Below are positions 17,601-27,200 of a DNA stretch of 45,897 nt, one piece after another. The notes under the pieces are model-generated. The model searched no databases. It saw only the letters and a program-made list of their open reading frames with translations, and was not told the DNA's origin. Position 1 is the stretch's first letter, and every line of letters starts with the position of its first letter. The position numbers and the translations under genes were made by a program. Source of the stretch: Chryseobacterium gleum (GTDB taxonomy: Bacteria; Bacteroidota; Bacteroidia; Flavobacteriales_D; Crocinitomicaceae); contig CAMDFX010000018.1 of assembly GCA_945897805.1 (NCBI GenBank), positions 1 through 45,897 of the forward strand, given 5' to 3'.

Positions 17601-20146
17601 TTTCGACCATTACTTCAGCAACTTGTTCCACTGCAACGGGAAGTATCGCACTCACAGGATTGCCTTCAAGCGGTGCTTGGACAATAACTACAAATCCTGG
17701 TGCAGCGACTACCAGCGGTTCAGGAGCTACAACAACGATTTCTGCACTTGCGGCGGGAACATATACTTTTACAGTTACACAAAGCGGTTGTACTTCGCCA
17801 GCTTCTGCTCCAGCGACAATTCTTGCGCCTCCAACTTTGCCTAGTGCGCCAGCGATTTCGACCATTACATCAGCAACTTGTTCGACTGCAACGGGAAGTA
17901 TCGCACTCACTGGATTGCCTTCAAGTGGTGCTTGGACAATAACAACAAATCCTGGTGCAGCGACTACCAGCGGCTCGGGAGCTACAACAACGATTTCTGC
18001 ACTTGCACCTGGAACATATACTTTTACAGTTACACAAAGCGGTTGTACTTCGCCAGCTTCGGCTCCAGCGACGATTCTTGCGCCTCCGAGTTTGCCCAGT
18101 GCGCCAACGATTTCGACCATTACTTCAGCAACTTGTTCCACTGCAACGGGAAGTATCGCACTCACTGGATTGCCTTCAAGCGGTGCTTGGATCGTAACAA
18201 CAAATCCTGGTGCAGCGACTACCAGCGGCTCGGGAGCTACAACAACGATTTCTGCACTTGCTCCTGGGACATATACTTTTACAGTTACACAAAGCGGTTG
18301 TACTTCGCCAGCTTCGGCCCCAGAGACGATTCTTGCGCCTCCAACTTTGCCTAGTGCGCCAACGATTTCAACCATTACATCAGCAACTTGTTCCACTGCA
18401 ACGGGAAGTATCGCACTCACTGGATTGCCTTCAAGTGGTGCTTGGACAATAACGACAAATCCTGGTGCAGCGACTACCAGCGGTTCGGGAGCTACAACAA
18501 CGATTTCTGCACTTGCACCAGGGACATATACTTTTACAGTTACACAAAGTGGTTGTGCTTCGCCAGTTTCTGCTCCAGCAACGATTCTTGCGCCTCCAAC
18601 TTTGCCTAGTGCGCCAACAATTTCAACCATTACTTCAGCAACTTGTTCTACTGCAACGGGAAGTATCGCACTCACTGGATTGCCTTCAAGCGGTGCTTGG
18701 ATCGTAACAACAAATCCTGGTGCAGCGACTACCAGCGGTTCGGGAGCTACAACAACGATTTCTGCACTTGCACCTGGAACATATACTTTTACAGTTACAC
18801 AAAGCGGTTGTACTTCGCCAGCTTCGGCCCCAGCGACGATTCTTGCGCCTCCAACTTTGCCTAGTGCGCCAACGATTTCGACCATTACTTCAGCAACTTG
18901 TTCTACTGCAACGGGAAGTATCGCACTCACTGGATTGCCTTCAAGTGGCACATGGGTTATTACAGCAGCGCCTACTGGAACGACTACCAACGGTTCAGGA
19001 ACGACAACAACGATTTCTGGGTTTATGCCGGGAACATATTCCTTTACAGTTACGCAAAGTGGTTGTACTTCCGCAGCTTCTGCTCAAGCGACGATTCTTT
19101 CGCCTCCCACTCCACCTAGTCCTCCGACGATATCAACCATCATTCAAGCGACTTGTTCTACTGCAACGGGAAGTATAGCCCTCAGTGGAATGCCTTCAAG
19201 TGGTACTTGGATAATAACAACAAATCCTGGTGGAACGACTACTAATGGTTCAGGAACTACAACAACTTTTTCTCCACTTGTGGCGGGAACATATACATTT
19301 CTAGTTACCCAAAATGGCTGTACTTCGGTGGCTTCTGCTCCAGCGACTATTGATTTACCTCCGACTCTGCCAATAATAAATTTAGAATTGTTAGCAAACA
19401 CTAGCTGCTTTGAAAGTAACGATGGTGTATTAATCATTTCTGTAACCAGTGGTGAAGCCCCATTTAATTATTCATGGCAACCAAATATTAGTAATAATGA
19501 TACTTTAAGTGGTTTATCGGTTGGAACATATTCCATAACAATTAACGACAATAATGGCTGTTCAGCTGATTCCTCCTTCACTATAAATTCTCCAGAACCT
19601 CTAACAATAGTATCAGATCAAACTAACATAATTTGTGGAGAAACATTAGGCTCAATTAATACAAATATTACTGGAGGAAGTGGACCATATTACTACGCAT
19701 GGCTGCCAAATGGCGAAACTAGCTCTAACTTATCCAATTTAGCTCAGGGAAATTATACTGTCTCAATTGAAGATAACAATGGATGCAATATAAGTCAGAA
19801 TTATACAATTACAAATGATGTATTAAATGAAGATACGCAAGAGGAAATCATGAAAAAATTGATTATTCCCAATGTAATTACACCAAATGGAGATGGTATA
19901 AATGACTTTTTAGACATTTCAGAAATATTAATTAGTTGTATTGAATTTGAAATTGATATATTGAATCGCTGGGGAAATATCGTATATGTGCTGAAAGAAG
20001 CAAATTCTCCATTCAATGGGAAAAGTTCAAACGGAGATATTCTTACTGAAGGAGTCTATTTTTATGTAATTAGAAGTAAACATTTTGATTGCAATGATAA
20101 AAAATTTAAGGGCAATTGTTCTGGAAATATCACCATTGAAAGATAA
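14651..20146 (+). CDS. Giant secreted repeat protein with SprB-like units and a type B (CHU_C) T9SS sorting domain
   Basis: This protein has 1831 residues. A signal peptide with a long basic N-region ends near NIYSQ-Q. Residues about 38-300 look like a beta-sandwich/lectin-like domain, unassigned. Two related modules follow (about 410-750, both carrying a TYTFTLRTSS / NYTFTLQANS pattern). Residues about 811-1575 are nine 85-residue units (TISTITSATCSTATGSIALT ... TYTFTVTQSGCTSPASAPAT). About 1580-1720 holds two SprB-like units (GEAPFNYSWQPN ... ITINDNNGCSAD; GSGPYYYAWLPN ... VSIEDNNGCN). The C-terminus (IPNVITPNGDGINDFLDISE ... ILNRWGNIVYVL ... GVYFYVIRS) is a type B sorting domain, which in known systems directs T9SS export and surface attachment. 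SprB-type repeats occur in the gliding adhesin SprB; a motility role here is only a possibility. Translation starts behind an A-rich stretch (AAAAAAGATG). Confidence 0.9.
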   Translation: MLGKKEYFSKNVNKLFQINCLFTLIICFYTNIYSQQLVKYETFEFKMSQGGWNVGFGSPQTYMNGSNNYFLQMGAAFAGFNSVIPQQSLNGNSATNSYYYSNGSTSPYNPTLNANTGGLVEWYVQMKSGQTGVQPGGLISGRQGMGLVLASSQNANSYTSGNRYALVYGDANGAINNGKLQLIAVADNSSYAQGTVICSTPLSLSSFTSGNPHDHYAIKVSYNPATNEWSLFVRNDGTSFKGPFHSNNFTQVGAATVDNQFTNVALNTMAYVSNSTSASDRFYFDSYYVFTGIQNQVGTPQISIMSTSLSMGANALIAGKSPCNLGDVSQFFLVSGSNLTGNLTITPPSGAMISLNDTSNYATNAISITPLNGYAQAKIYVKHNSSSSYLGSVSASSTGAVTKSISVAEVFLGNLTTTDVVLNCNDPSTPISVSYKLSGKTINGKWNTFSDLSAYTVTSGMANNTSTCGFQTGADGIRSYTAQEFQVSQTGTYTFTLRTSSSFNGAGYITTGSFTPGSCSSGTWISGSDDATGTVLGPILLNAGQNYTLFTTTGGAPSFQSCYKVSNTYTWDITTPGVGELMLPLITCDNKISGSVDAYYSNGGAVQIDNYSQRVTNMNNSATCAFSSATNHNYAIQDFQVSVSGNYTFTLQANSFYDGQGYIVKHDPQLSGVGFSYGNCIGGGTFIQGDDVNGEATISSVFLDMNKIYTLVTSLKGSEPANNASFSGGFVWNIAGAGNVLLPGVGQILWYTSSTGGIPIASGGGFNPVGLDPNIPNTSTSGTWTYYAAFASSSNCRTSANYTINNCLCVAPTISTITSATCSTATGSIALTGLPSSGAWIVTTNPGAATTSGSGATTTISALAPGTYTFTVTQSGCTSPASAPATILAPPALPSAPTISTITSTTCSTATGSIALTGLPSSGAWIVTTNPGAATTSGSGATTTISALAPGTYTFTVTQSGCTSPASAPATILAPPSLPSAPTISTITSATCSTATGSIALTGLPSSGAWTITTNPGAATTSGSGATTTISALAAGTYTFTVTQSGCTSPASAPATILAPPTLPSAPAISTITSATCSTATGSIALTGLPSSGAWTITTNPGAATTSGSGATTTISALAPGTYTFTVTQSGCTSPASAPATILAPPSLPSAPTISTITSATCSTATGSIALTGLPSSGAWIVTTNPGAATTSGSGATTTISALAPGTYTFTVTQSGCTSPASAPETILAPPTLPSAPTISTITSATCSTATGSIALTGLPSSGAWTITTNPGAATTSGSGATTTISALAPGTYTFTVTQSGCASPVSAPATILAPPTLPSAPTISTITSATCSTATGSIALTGLPSSGAWIVTTNPGAATTSGSGATTTISALAPGTYTFTVTQSGCTSPASAPATILAPPTLPSAPTISTITSATCSTATGSIALTGLPSSGTWVITAAPTGTTTNGSGTTTTISGFMPGTYSFTVTQSGCTSAASAQATILSPPTPPSPPTISTIIQATCSTATGSIALSGMPSSGTWIITTNPGGTTTNGSGTTTTFSPLVAGTYTFLVTQNGCTSVASAPATIDLPPTLPIINLELLANTSCFESNDGVLIISVTSGEAPFNYSWQPNISNNDTLSGLSVGTYSITINDNNGCSADSSFTINSPEPLTIVSDQTNIICGETLGSINTNITGGSGPYYYAWLPNGETSSNLSNLAQGNYTVSIEDNNGCNISQNYTITNDVLNEDTQEEIMKKLIIPNVITPNGDGINDFLDISEILISCIEFEIDILNRWGNIVYVLKEANSPFNGKSSNGDILTEGVYFYVIRSKHFDCNDKKFKGNCSGNITIER
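17081..19375 (+). repeat. Nine tandem 255-bp coding repeats
   Basis: Unit starts are spaced exactly 255 bp (17081, 17336, 17591 and so on to 19121), each encoding 85 residues. The first seven or so units are nearly identical in DNA. The eighth and ninth (from 18866 and 19121) are progressively more diverged, as expected when expansion occurs inside the array. The opposite strand stays open through most of the array as a by-product of the repeat sequence. Confidence 0.95.
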
Positions 20147-20224
20147 ATTGTTATTCTGAATACACTTGATTGCCTTTTTATTAAGGAAAATCATGACACC
20201 GAAGCAATTCATTCTACTACTCTA

Positions 20225-20253
20225 ATAAACGCCGGCATCACGCTGGCGTTTAT
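20225..20253 (+). terminator. Intrinsic terminator after the 1831-aa gene
   Basis: A 12-bp stem (20225-20236 with 20242-20253, one G-U pair, core AAACGCC/GGCGTTT) closes a 5-nt loop and is followed by TGTTTTAG. It lies about 80 bases after the stop codon at 20146. Confidence 0.8.
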
Positions 20254-20361
20254 TGTTTTAGTCAATTATTTTTTTTACAAAAAATGATTGGTGAGGTTAA
20301 GTGGTCAGTCCGTTCAAAGCAAAATATTTTTACACACTTTTTAGAACAGTACCAACCTCCT

Positions 20362-20443
20362 GGTGCCGTTAGGTACCAAAACTCTTGTTTTTTCAGCCAC
20401 GGATGCACGGATTTTCACGCAACTCGTGGTGCCGTTAGGCACC
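20362..20443. repeat. REP-like palindromes GGTGCCGTTAGGTACC and GGTGCCGTTAGGCACC flanking a CCACGGAT motif
   Basis: Two 16-base palindromic cores lie at 20362-20377 and 20428-20443, each able to form a short hairpin around GTTA. Between them is GCCACGGATGCACGGATTTT (20396-20415), the motif also present in the regulator pseudogene and in the 39.5-39.85 kb repeats. A degenerate relative of the palindrome (inverted, CACCTACGGCGCC) lies near 39499. I know of no function for these; they look like small dispersed non-coding elements. Confidence 0.6.
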
Positions 20444-20465
20444 TGAAAAGTGCATTAAAAACGGT

Positions 20466-20741
20466 ATGAAAATCGCTCAAAAACTCAGTAAAATAAAGGA
20501 TTACGGAGATTTATTCTACAAGCATAAATAACAACATTTATTGTTTCCTGATGGGTTTGCTTATGAAAAGCAAAATGGACAAGTTCAAACTTTCAGAACG
20601 AACACTTTTTTCGATCTAATCCATTCAATATCAAACGTTCTATCTGAAATGAAAAACGGAGATTCCATCAAAATTGACAGAATCTCCGTTAGAGTGACCT
20701 CGTCAGGATTCAAACCTGAAACCTCTACAGCCGTAATGTAG
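20466..20741 (+). pseudogene. Probable C-terminal remnant of a Bacteroidota serine recombinase
   Basis: One frame from the ATG at 20466 reads KIAQKLSKIKDYGDLFYKHK, then a TAA at 20529, then QHLLFPDGFAYEKQNGQVQT and FRTNTFFDLIHSISNVL, and runs antisense into the tRNA-Arg gene, stopping at 20739-20741. From memory of the family, Bacteroidota large serine recombinases often end with an (L/V)FPEG-x-Y ... YRT ... N-x-(I/L) stretch and abut tRNA genes. The interrupting stop, the missing catalytic domain and the position at the tRNA 3' end fit a decayed integrated element. Family assignment rests on a short motif only. Confidence 0.45.
20655..20690 (-). terminator. Intrinsic terminator of tRNA-Arg
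   Basis: On the - strand a perfect 10-bp stem (20690-20681 with 20664-20655, AACGGAGATT/AATCTCCGTT) is followed by a T run. It begins only 4 bases after the 3' end of the tRNA. Confidence 0.85.
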
Positions 20742-20768
20742 TGCTCTATTCAGTTGAGCTACGAAGCC
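20695..20768 (-). tRNA. tRNA-Arg (anticodon ACG)
   Basis: The 74-nt cloverleaf folds completely: acceptor GGCTTCG/CGAGGTC with G-U pairs at 2-71 and 4-69; D stem GCTC/GAGC; anticodon stem CTACA/TGTAG with loop TTACGGC, so anticodon ACG (A34, normally converted to inosine) reading CGN arginine codons; T stem TCAGG/CCTGA with loop TTTGAAT. The discriminator is A and CCA is not encoded. The usual G19-C56 elbow pair is replaced by A19 and T56, which can still pair. A20, an arginine identity base, is present. A promoter lies upstream and a terminator immediately downstream. Confidence 0.92.
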
Positions 20769-20801
20769 TTTTGCTTAGAGAAAACATCTCGTTTGCGAGT
20801 G

Positions 20802-20833
20802 CAAAGATACTAATTTTTTCTTTCTCTTTGCAA
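20802..20833 (-). promoter_or_regulatory. Promoter of tRNA-Arg (TTG-N21-TATCTTTG)
   Basis: On the - strand TTG (20833-20831) is followed after 21 nt by TATCTTTG (20809-20802), matching the Bacteroidota -33/-7 pattern. The tRNA 5' end at 20768 lies about 33 nt beyond the -7 box. Confidence 0.7.
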
Positions 20834-20901
20834 GTTTTATAGCTTTTTTATGTGCTACTGAATTTTGTTCGTTTCGAAAATTGCACAAATAATTTCGAAA
20901 T

Positions 20902-21174
20902 TTATTCTATCTCAGCGCTTATTCCTCGGTCGAGCAATGCAACACACATCGCTTCTATCTTCTCGTATTCGCCACGCTTTACTTGGCATTTCCCCTTGTA
21001 ATGAATGATGTAAGTGCATTGTTCAGCTTGCTCAATTTCATGTTTGCAAACACTAATCAATGAATTTATCACGTGGTCAAATGTATTGACATCGTCGTTG
21101 TACACAATTAAATCTTTGTGTTCTACCAATTCTTCTAAAACCGAATGTTTGGTGGCGTAACCTGTTTCTGTCAT
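20902..21174 (-). CDS. clpS: ATP-dependent Clp protease adaptor ClpS
   Basis: The 90-residue product has the ClpS core: LIVYNDDVNTFDHVINSL near the N-terminus, then EIEQAEQCTYIIHYKGKCQV, with the conserved NDD and the H-x-x-G/KG turn. ClpS binds the ClpA/ClpC N-domain and delivers N-degron substrates to ClpAP-type proteases in the cytoplasm. The frame extends 12 codons further to a TTG, but the ATG at 21174 is preferred: it gives the normal family length, and a TAACTTTG -7 box lies at 21193-21200 within that extension. In several Flavobacteriales clpS is near prmA and tpiA (from memory); here two giant genes and plsY lie between. Confidence 0.9.
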   Translation of the reverse strand: MTETGYATKHSVLEELVEHKDLIVYNDDVNTFDHVINSLISVCKHEIEQAEQCTYIIHYKGKCQVKRGEYEKIEAMCVALLDRGISAEIE

Positions 21175-21192
21175 AATCACTAAATCTTGCAA

Positions 21193-21200
21193 CAAAGTTA
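21193..21200 (-). promoter_or_regulatory. Candidate -7 box TAACTTTG of clpS
   Basis: TAACTTTG on the - strand ends 18 nt before the chosen clpS ATG. No TTG is found at 17-23 nt upstream, so only the -7 half is supported. The same octamer precedes recF and the SpoU methyltransferase gene. Confidence 0.45.
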
Positions 21201-21271
21201 ATCTTTTCAATTCTTTATAGAAAGGATAGACAAAAATTTATATTATCGTTAATCATATTTGCTTCATGAAT

Positions 21272-24200
21272 CTATTTTTTCAATAAATCTATAAAGCCCA
21301 ATTCTGTCATTTGCTTCAAAATTCTTTCAAAAACCGCCTGATCTTTGATACCAAAAATGCGAATCTGAACTTTATTGTTCTCAAAGAAAATTTCTCGCTG
21401 ATATCCCAATCTGATCAACCAATCCCCTACTTCACCTGAAAGTTGTTTGTTCGGATAATTTGCCTTGATTTCCAATGTACCAACAGGTGTCAATGTATCA
21501 TTTTTACTGATAAAAACTGTATCAATATCCTTTCTAAAAGTATAAATCTGAGGCATAAAATCCATATTTTTATAAATAATTGATTTTACTTTCTTATCCG
21601 TTTCATCAAAGAAAAACTGTCCGCCTTCATTGTATTTAATCAAGACATCTTTCGGGAAATTTTCATAAGTTTCTTTAGAAATCAATTGCAGACGCATGGT
21701 TGTTTTGTCCTCGTTTTTCGCTTGTTGTGTCAATGTTCTTTGTGTCTCTTTCGCGATTTGCTGTATTTTTTCTGGCGCTATGATTTTATTGCTATTCGTT
21801 TCCGATTTCTCTAAAATTGTATTTCCTAACTGGGACAATAATTTTTTAGCTTCATCTAAACTGATCCTTTCACCTTTGTAATATGCTGTAATGTATGCAT
21901 CTATAATTCCTTTCGCAATCGCCTCTTGTTTCTTCGGTTGCGCACCCTCCACATTTTGAAAAATCCCAGCTGAATAACGAATTTGTCCATTCGGAAGTCG
22001 TTTCGTAATCAAAGGTTCCATGTTTTTAATTTGCGATGCTGGCACCGGAGTGTTGTAAACTCCTACTTGAACGGTGAAAAATAAGCCCAATCTTGTTTCG
22101 ACAGCAATTGCTTTCACAGCGCCTGGCGCTTGGTTGTATGCACCCAAATTGTTTGCACTTGGTAACACACGTAATGTGGAATCTTTAGGTGTCATTTCGG
22201 CAACATTTACAGCCACTTCTGCGATTAGTTCTTCCACTTTTTTGGCAACGCAACGACCACTTTCTTCCAATTGACGCGCTTCAAACATCGGAATTCTCAC
22301 ACCATCACAATATGCTACAGGAAATGCATCCGTGTACCCTAATTCTTGAATTTTTGTTCTGGCTTCTAAAACCGAATTTCTACTGTCGAAATATCCTGCC
22401 ATGTAACGCGTAATTCCACTTTCTAATTTCTCTCCAGAAACAGGGTTAAATTCTCTAAATAATTCCTCCTTTATCGGTTTTGCAAAGGCGCCGACTTGAA
22501 CTCGGTAAACCAATCCTGCTGGCAAACCAACCCCAATTGGAATGGCTGATTTCATGGGCGCAATTTTTGGCTCTGCTGCTATTTCAAATCCGTTTGATGG
22601 CAATGAAATTGAAGGTGCAGCAACGACCAATTCTGTGATTGGTTGAACTCCTCTTGCAATCAAATTTTGTAATTTCATTGCATTTGGCGAACCATTGATA
22701 TTTTTTTGAATCTCTTGTTTTTGAATTGTATATGCTTTCTTATCTGTTTCAATCGATTTATTTACAGCGATAATTTTCTTATTATTTACTTCAATCGCCT
22801 TTTGATTGTCAAATGTTTTTCGCTCTAAATCTGACAGCATCAGCAACCTGTTTTCTTGCATTAATTGCTCCACTTGCTTTTCCTGCGTTTCAATTTTTGC
22901 CTTCAAAACATTGGATGCCCCAACTAATTTAGAAATTGTTTTGTATTCTTCAGAACTGGCAATTTTTAGTTCCTCTGCGTAGGTAATATTTTCATTAATC
23001 GCAGTTTCCTTATAAACTACGGCAGGTTTTTCATTGCGTTTTTCTAATTCTGTATCGATAGAACTAATGGTGTTTTGAACTTCAACCAAAGCAGCTTGTT
23101 TTTCAGCCAGAAGAACTTTCAATTTTTTCGCTTTTCTTCGGTTTGAATTCTCAATATCTGCGTTCAATTTCTCTATTTCTGACGAAAGTTCTCCAAATTC
23201 GACACTTGCTTTTCTTCTTCTATTCTCTAAATCTTTCGCAGATTCTAAATTGTAAATCGAAACCGTAGGGTTGTCTTTTTGCAGTCCTTGTAGCGATTTT
23301 TGCATTTCTACATCAATATTTTCAGCAGTAATATTGGAAGAAATTGGCGATGCAACGCTTACATTTTCAATTCTCTTTTGAGAGGCATCAATCAATTCAT
23401 TCAACACTTGATTTTCTGCTTCTAAAGTTGGATCTGATTTTTTAGCCAATGATTTTTCATTCTTTTCAATTTTTGCCTTCAACAGTTCTTGTGAAGTTTT
23501 CTCTCTTTCAATTAATTGCTTTTGCTTGTCATTTCCTTCACTGTTCTCAATTTTCTGAATATCTAAAGCATAATTTTTATCCGTTTTATCAAACAATATT
23601 GAAGGTTTAATATTGTTTTTTTCTTCAGCTGCCAATAATTGCTTCGATTCATCAACACGGTTTTGACTTTGTTCTTTTGAAAACAACAACTGCTCTTTTT
23701 TCTCAACTGTTTTTTCATCTAAAGAATTAATTGCCAAAATCTTGTCTGCATTCTTAATCTCTTCATCCAAAACTTTCTGCAACTTCACTTCCTCTTGAAT
23801 CAATTTACCTTGCTTTTCAGTTGGTGAAAGTAAATCGTTGCTTTCGATAGATTTTATTTTTTGTTCATAATCTGGTTTTACCAAAGCGATAATCTCAGTG
23901 GTATCGCTCCTTTCAATCGTATTAACGGGCTCAAGTTTTTCGATTTCTACCTTTCTGTCCGCAATCCGATTTTGAGTTTCTTGCTGCAATTCCAACAAGA
24001 TTTTTTTATCATCTTTGGCTTTCGTATCAGCAGGATTTTTTTGAATCGCTTCATCCAATTTCAAAATTTCACTTTCGATATTTTTCTGCAAAATCTGATC
24101 TTCTTTTTGAACAGCTTCAATCTTTTCTTTGGAAGTCATTTCAGAATTGGCTTCGATGGCAGCAATGGCAGCTTCTTGATTTGGCTTCAATGTTTTTAAT

Positions 24201-27200
24201 AAAGTTTCCTTGCGAGGAACTGCAGTAATCACATCACTTTTTGGATCTAAAGAAGCAATTGCCAAAGCACGATTATCGATATTTTCAGCAACTCCTTTTT
24301 TAAGATTTTGCATTGTTTTCAATTGCGTTTTCAACGATTGATCCGCTGGCTTCACTTTGATTTCATCTTCCAAATCAAAAATTTGCTCCGTGATAATTTG
24401 CTCAAATTCTAACTCTTCATTTTGGGCCATTTTCATCTGTTCCAAAGCAGTCAAATCTTTATTTTTAGCAATTTCGACCAATCTTTTTTCCAAATTTGGT
24501 TTCAATTCTTTGACAATTTCATCGGAGGAATAATCTTTTTCTTCAACCGTTTCATTTGTGGTTTCAATATCTATTTGTCTGTCAACAATGCGGTTATCCA
24601 CTTGCTCTTTGACGCTTTTCAAAGACTCCAATTTTGCTTTTGCAACTGCATTTGAAGGATTTTGAGTCAAATTATTTTCAGTTGTTTGAATTTCCTTATC
24701 CACTTTCGCCTGCAAAGCCAAATCTTCCTTTTGAGACAATTCTAATTTCTCTTCTGGTGATAATTTTGGATCATTTTCAATAGAAGTCAATTTCTCGTTG
24801 TGCTTTGGACTTAACTCTACCAACACATCTATCTTCTTGTCAATAACTTCATTTGTTTTTGGTCCTTCTTGATTTTGTCCCAAGCTGGCAATCGCTGGAT
24901 TTTTCTCTAACTCAGTTTTTTGCTGTGCAACATAAGATTTTAAAGTCTTATAATTCTGGTTTTCTGATTTATCCAAGGTTGCTCTAACCTCAGAAATTGT
25001 AATTGCTTTGGATGGGAAAGTACCTTGTTCAATATTTTGAACAAAAGCCAAATCGTCTTCTTTTTGCGTTGCTTGGCCTTCAATTCTTGCAAATTTTTTC
25101 TCCAACGATTGAATTTCTTGCGTCATCAGACCTAATTCACTTTGTTTGGCATCCATGCTCGACTGAATCGCTGGTTTATCTTTTGATTTCGCGGAATTGA
25201 GTTTACTGGTCAAATCAGTTACCTCATTTTTAAGTTGACTTTCAGTTGCTTTGTAATTATTCAACGTTTTTTGAACGCCCTCTTTTTCTGTTTGAATTTT
25301 TACCAAATCAGCACTCACTTGCGCGCTGGGTAATAAACCATTCTCCTTTAATAGAGCTAAAATCTGATTTAAATTGTCGCTCAACACCCTAATTATATCA
25401 GCATCGTTTGAAACTCCCAAAAGTGGCGTTTCCACTTGTTTTGCCATATTCGCCTCACCATTAGCATCTTTAATCGGTTTTGTCAAAGAATCAGCGAATT
25501 TGATTAATTTCTGATTATTATATTCCAAATTGGTAATCGCCTTCGACAATTGATCTGATTCTTGTAAAATTCTGTATTGACCTTTAGGATCTTTGATCAA
25601 ATTTGTTTCGCCAACTTTGATTTTGAATTCTTCTTGTTTCTTTTTGATTTCAGCCGTATTTGTAACCACTTTAGCCAATGATTTTTGCTGTAATTCCTCC
25701 AAACTTTTAGCCTGAATATATTGTATTTGCAAAATTCCACCAACTTTGTCCTTGGCTTCCATCGGCGAAAATTTTTCCATTCCCAATTTTTTCAGAACTT
25801 CATAAGAACCAACCGGCGCTTCAAAAGCTTTTAAATCAAATTGACTAGAATTTTCGTTTAACTCTGCTTTTTTCTGCAACAATTCAACCATTACAGCATC
25901 AGCATTTTCAACATTTTCCCCAAATAAATCAATCACTTTCACCTGTTCCTTGGAATTTTCAGAAAGGTGAGAAATCATTTGTTTCAAGGGTTTAAATTCG
26001 CTTAAAACAGGAATATTTACCGTCGCTTTGAAAACTTGTGGACTGCCATCAATCCGAATTGAATATTCATACTTCCCTCCTTTTGGCAATGAAATCAAAT
26101 ATCCACCTTCTTTGTCTGAATAAAATGTTCCGATATTTCTACCCGAAGCCACATCAGTGACTTCTATGTTAAACTTCTTGTTTTCAGGACGAACCATTGA
26201 TTTAAAACTTCCTTTCACAGCAGCAATTGGCGCACTGATTCGTTGCACGCGAACTTTATAGACCTGAATTTTGCCATCAATGCTTTGTCTTGAAGATGCA
26301 AACCAAGCATTTTCGCCTAATGAATCAACGATGTAAAACAAATCATTATCAGCGGAAGAAATGGCAAAATCTAGATTTTCTATTTGGCCGAAAGTCCCAG
26401 TTTTTGCGTTGTATTTACATTTGAAAACATCGTAACCGCCCATGCTATTGTGGCCTTTCGAACTGAAATACAAATATTCACCATTTGGATCCATGTAAGG
26501 GAAATCTTCATCGTATTTTGTGTTGATTTCTCCTTGCACCAATTCTGGTTTACTCCAACCGTTTGCCAATTTTCTTTTGATATAAATCTGTTTTCCATTT
26601 GCTTCATTTTCGCCATAACTGGCAAAGAATACTTGCTTTGCATTTGGCGGAAAATGGATAATTGGTGTATAATTTTTCTTCTTGTCGATTTTACTTTGAT
26701 CGGCAGTTGAAACGAGGATATCTCCGCCAAAATCTTTCAAATCATACAACTTATAAAACTCAGAATAAGCGTATTCTTTTTTCTCTAAAACGACGATATC
26801 AGTCAATTTTTTGAGCAATTTTCGCCCATTTTGACACATTTCAATTTGTCTGTCAACGTCTAATTCTGGATTGAGTTTACCAGCAGATTTATTTTTGTAA
26901 GCATTGTAAAATTTAATCGCTTCTTCAAACTGATAATTCAAATGAAATGCTTTCCCCATGTAATAGAAAGCCTCATTGTCAACATTTCCAGCGGAAGTGG
27001 CAAACTGCAGGTATTTAATGGCATCTTGTTTTTTTCGTCCATTGAAAACCAAACATGTACCGTATTTGTAATTGTATTCTGCACTTCGAGGTTGCAAGGC
27101 TAAAAGTTGTAAAAAAGCAGGTGTAGCAGCAACATAATCCTGATTTTGGAATTGAATATCGGCTTTAGACCTTAATTGCGCTTCACTTTCTTGGGCAAAA

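Noticed and set aside
17068-18864. Several 60-160 codon + strand frames repeated inside the 255-bp array
   Set aside because: They are out-of-frame readings of the same repeat and recur with its period; no independent support.
17053-18990. A 645-codon open frame on the - strand opposite the 255-bp repeats
   Set aside because: It exists because each repeat unit happens to lack stops in that frame, and the 255-bp period keeps the frame open. The predicted protein is a monotonous shadow with no start signal or signal peptide, while the + strand frame has clear domains and export signals.
20284-20469. Short open frame across the GGTGCC palindromes
   Set aside because: It reads through palindromic repeats and has no coding character; better explained as non-coding repeat DNA.
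20872-20900. Two TTTCGAAA palindromes forming a possible hairpin just after clpS
   Set aside because: Each half is self-complementary and there is no T run behind the stem, so it is not a convincing terminator.
26380-26730. Open frames on both strands inside the propeller region of the 1995-aa gene
   Set aside because: They overlap a frame with recognisable TPR and PD40 motifs and have no features of their own.
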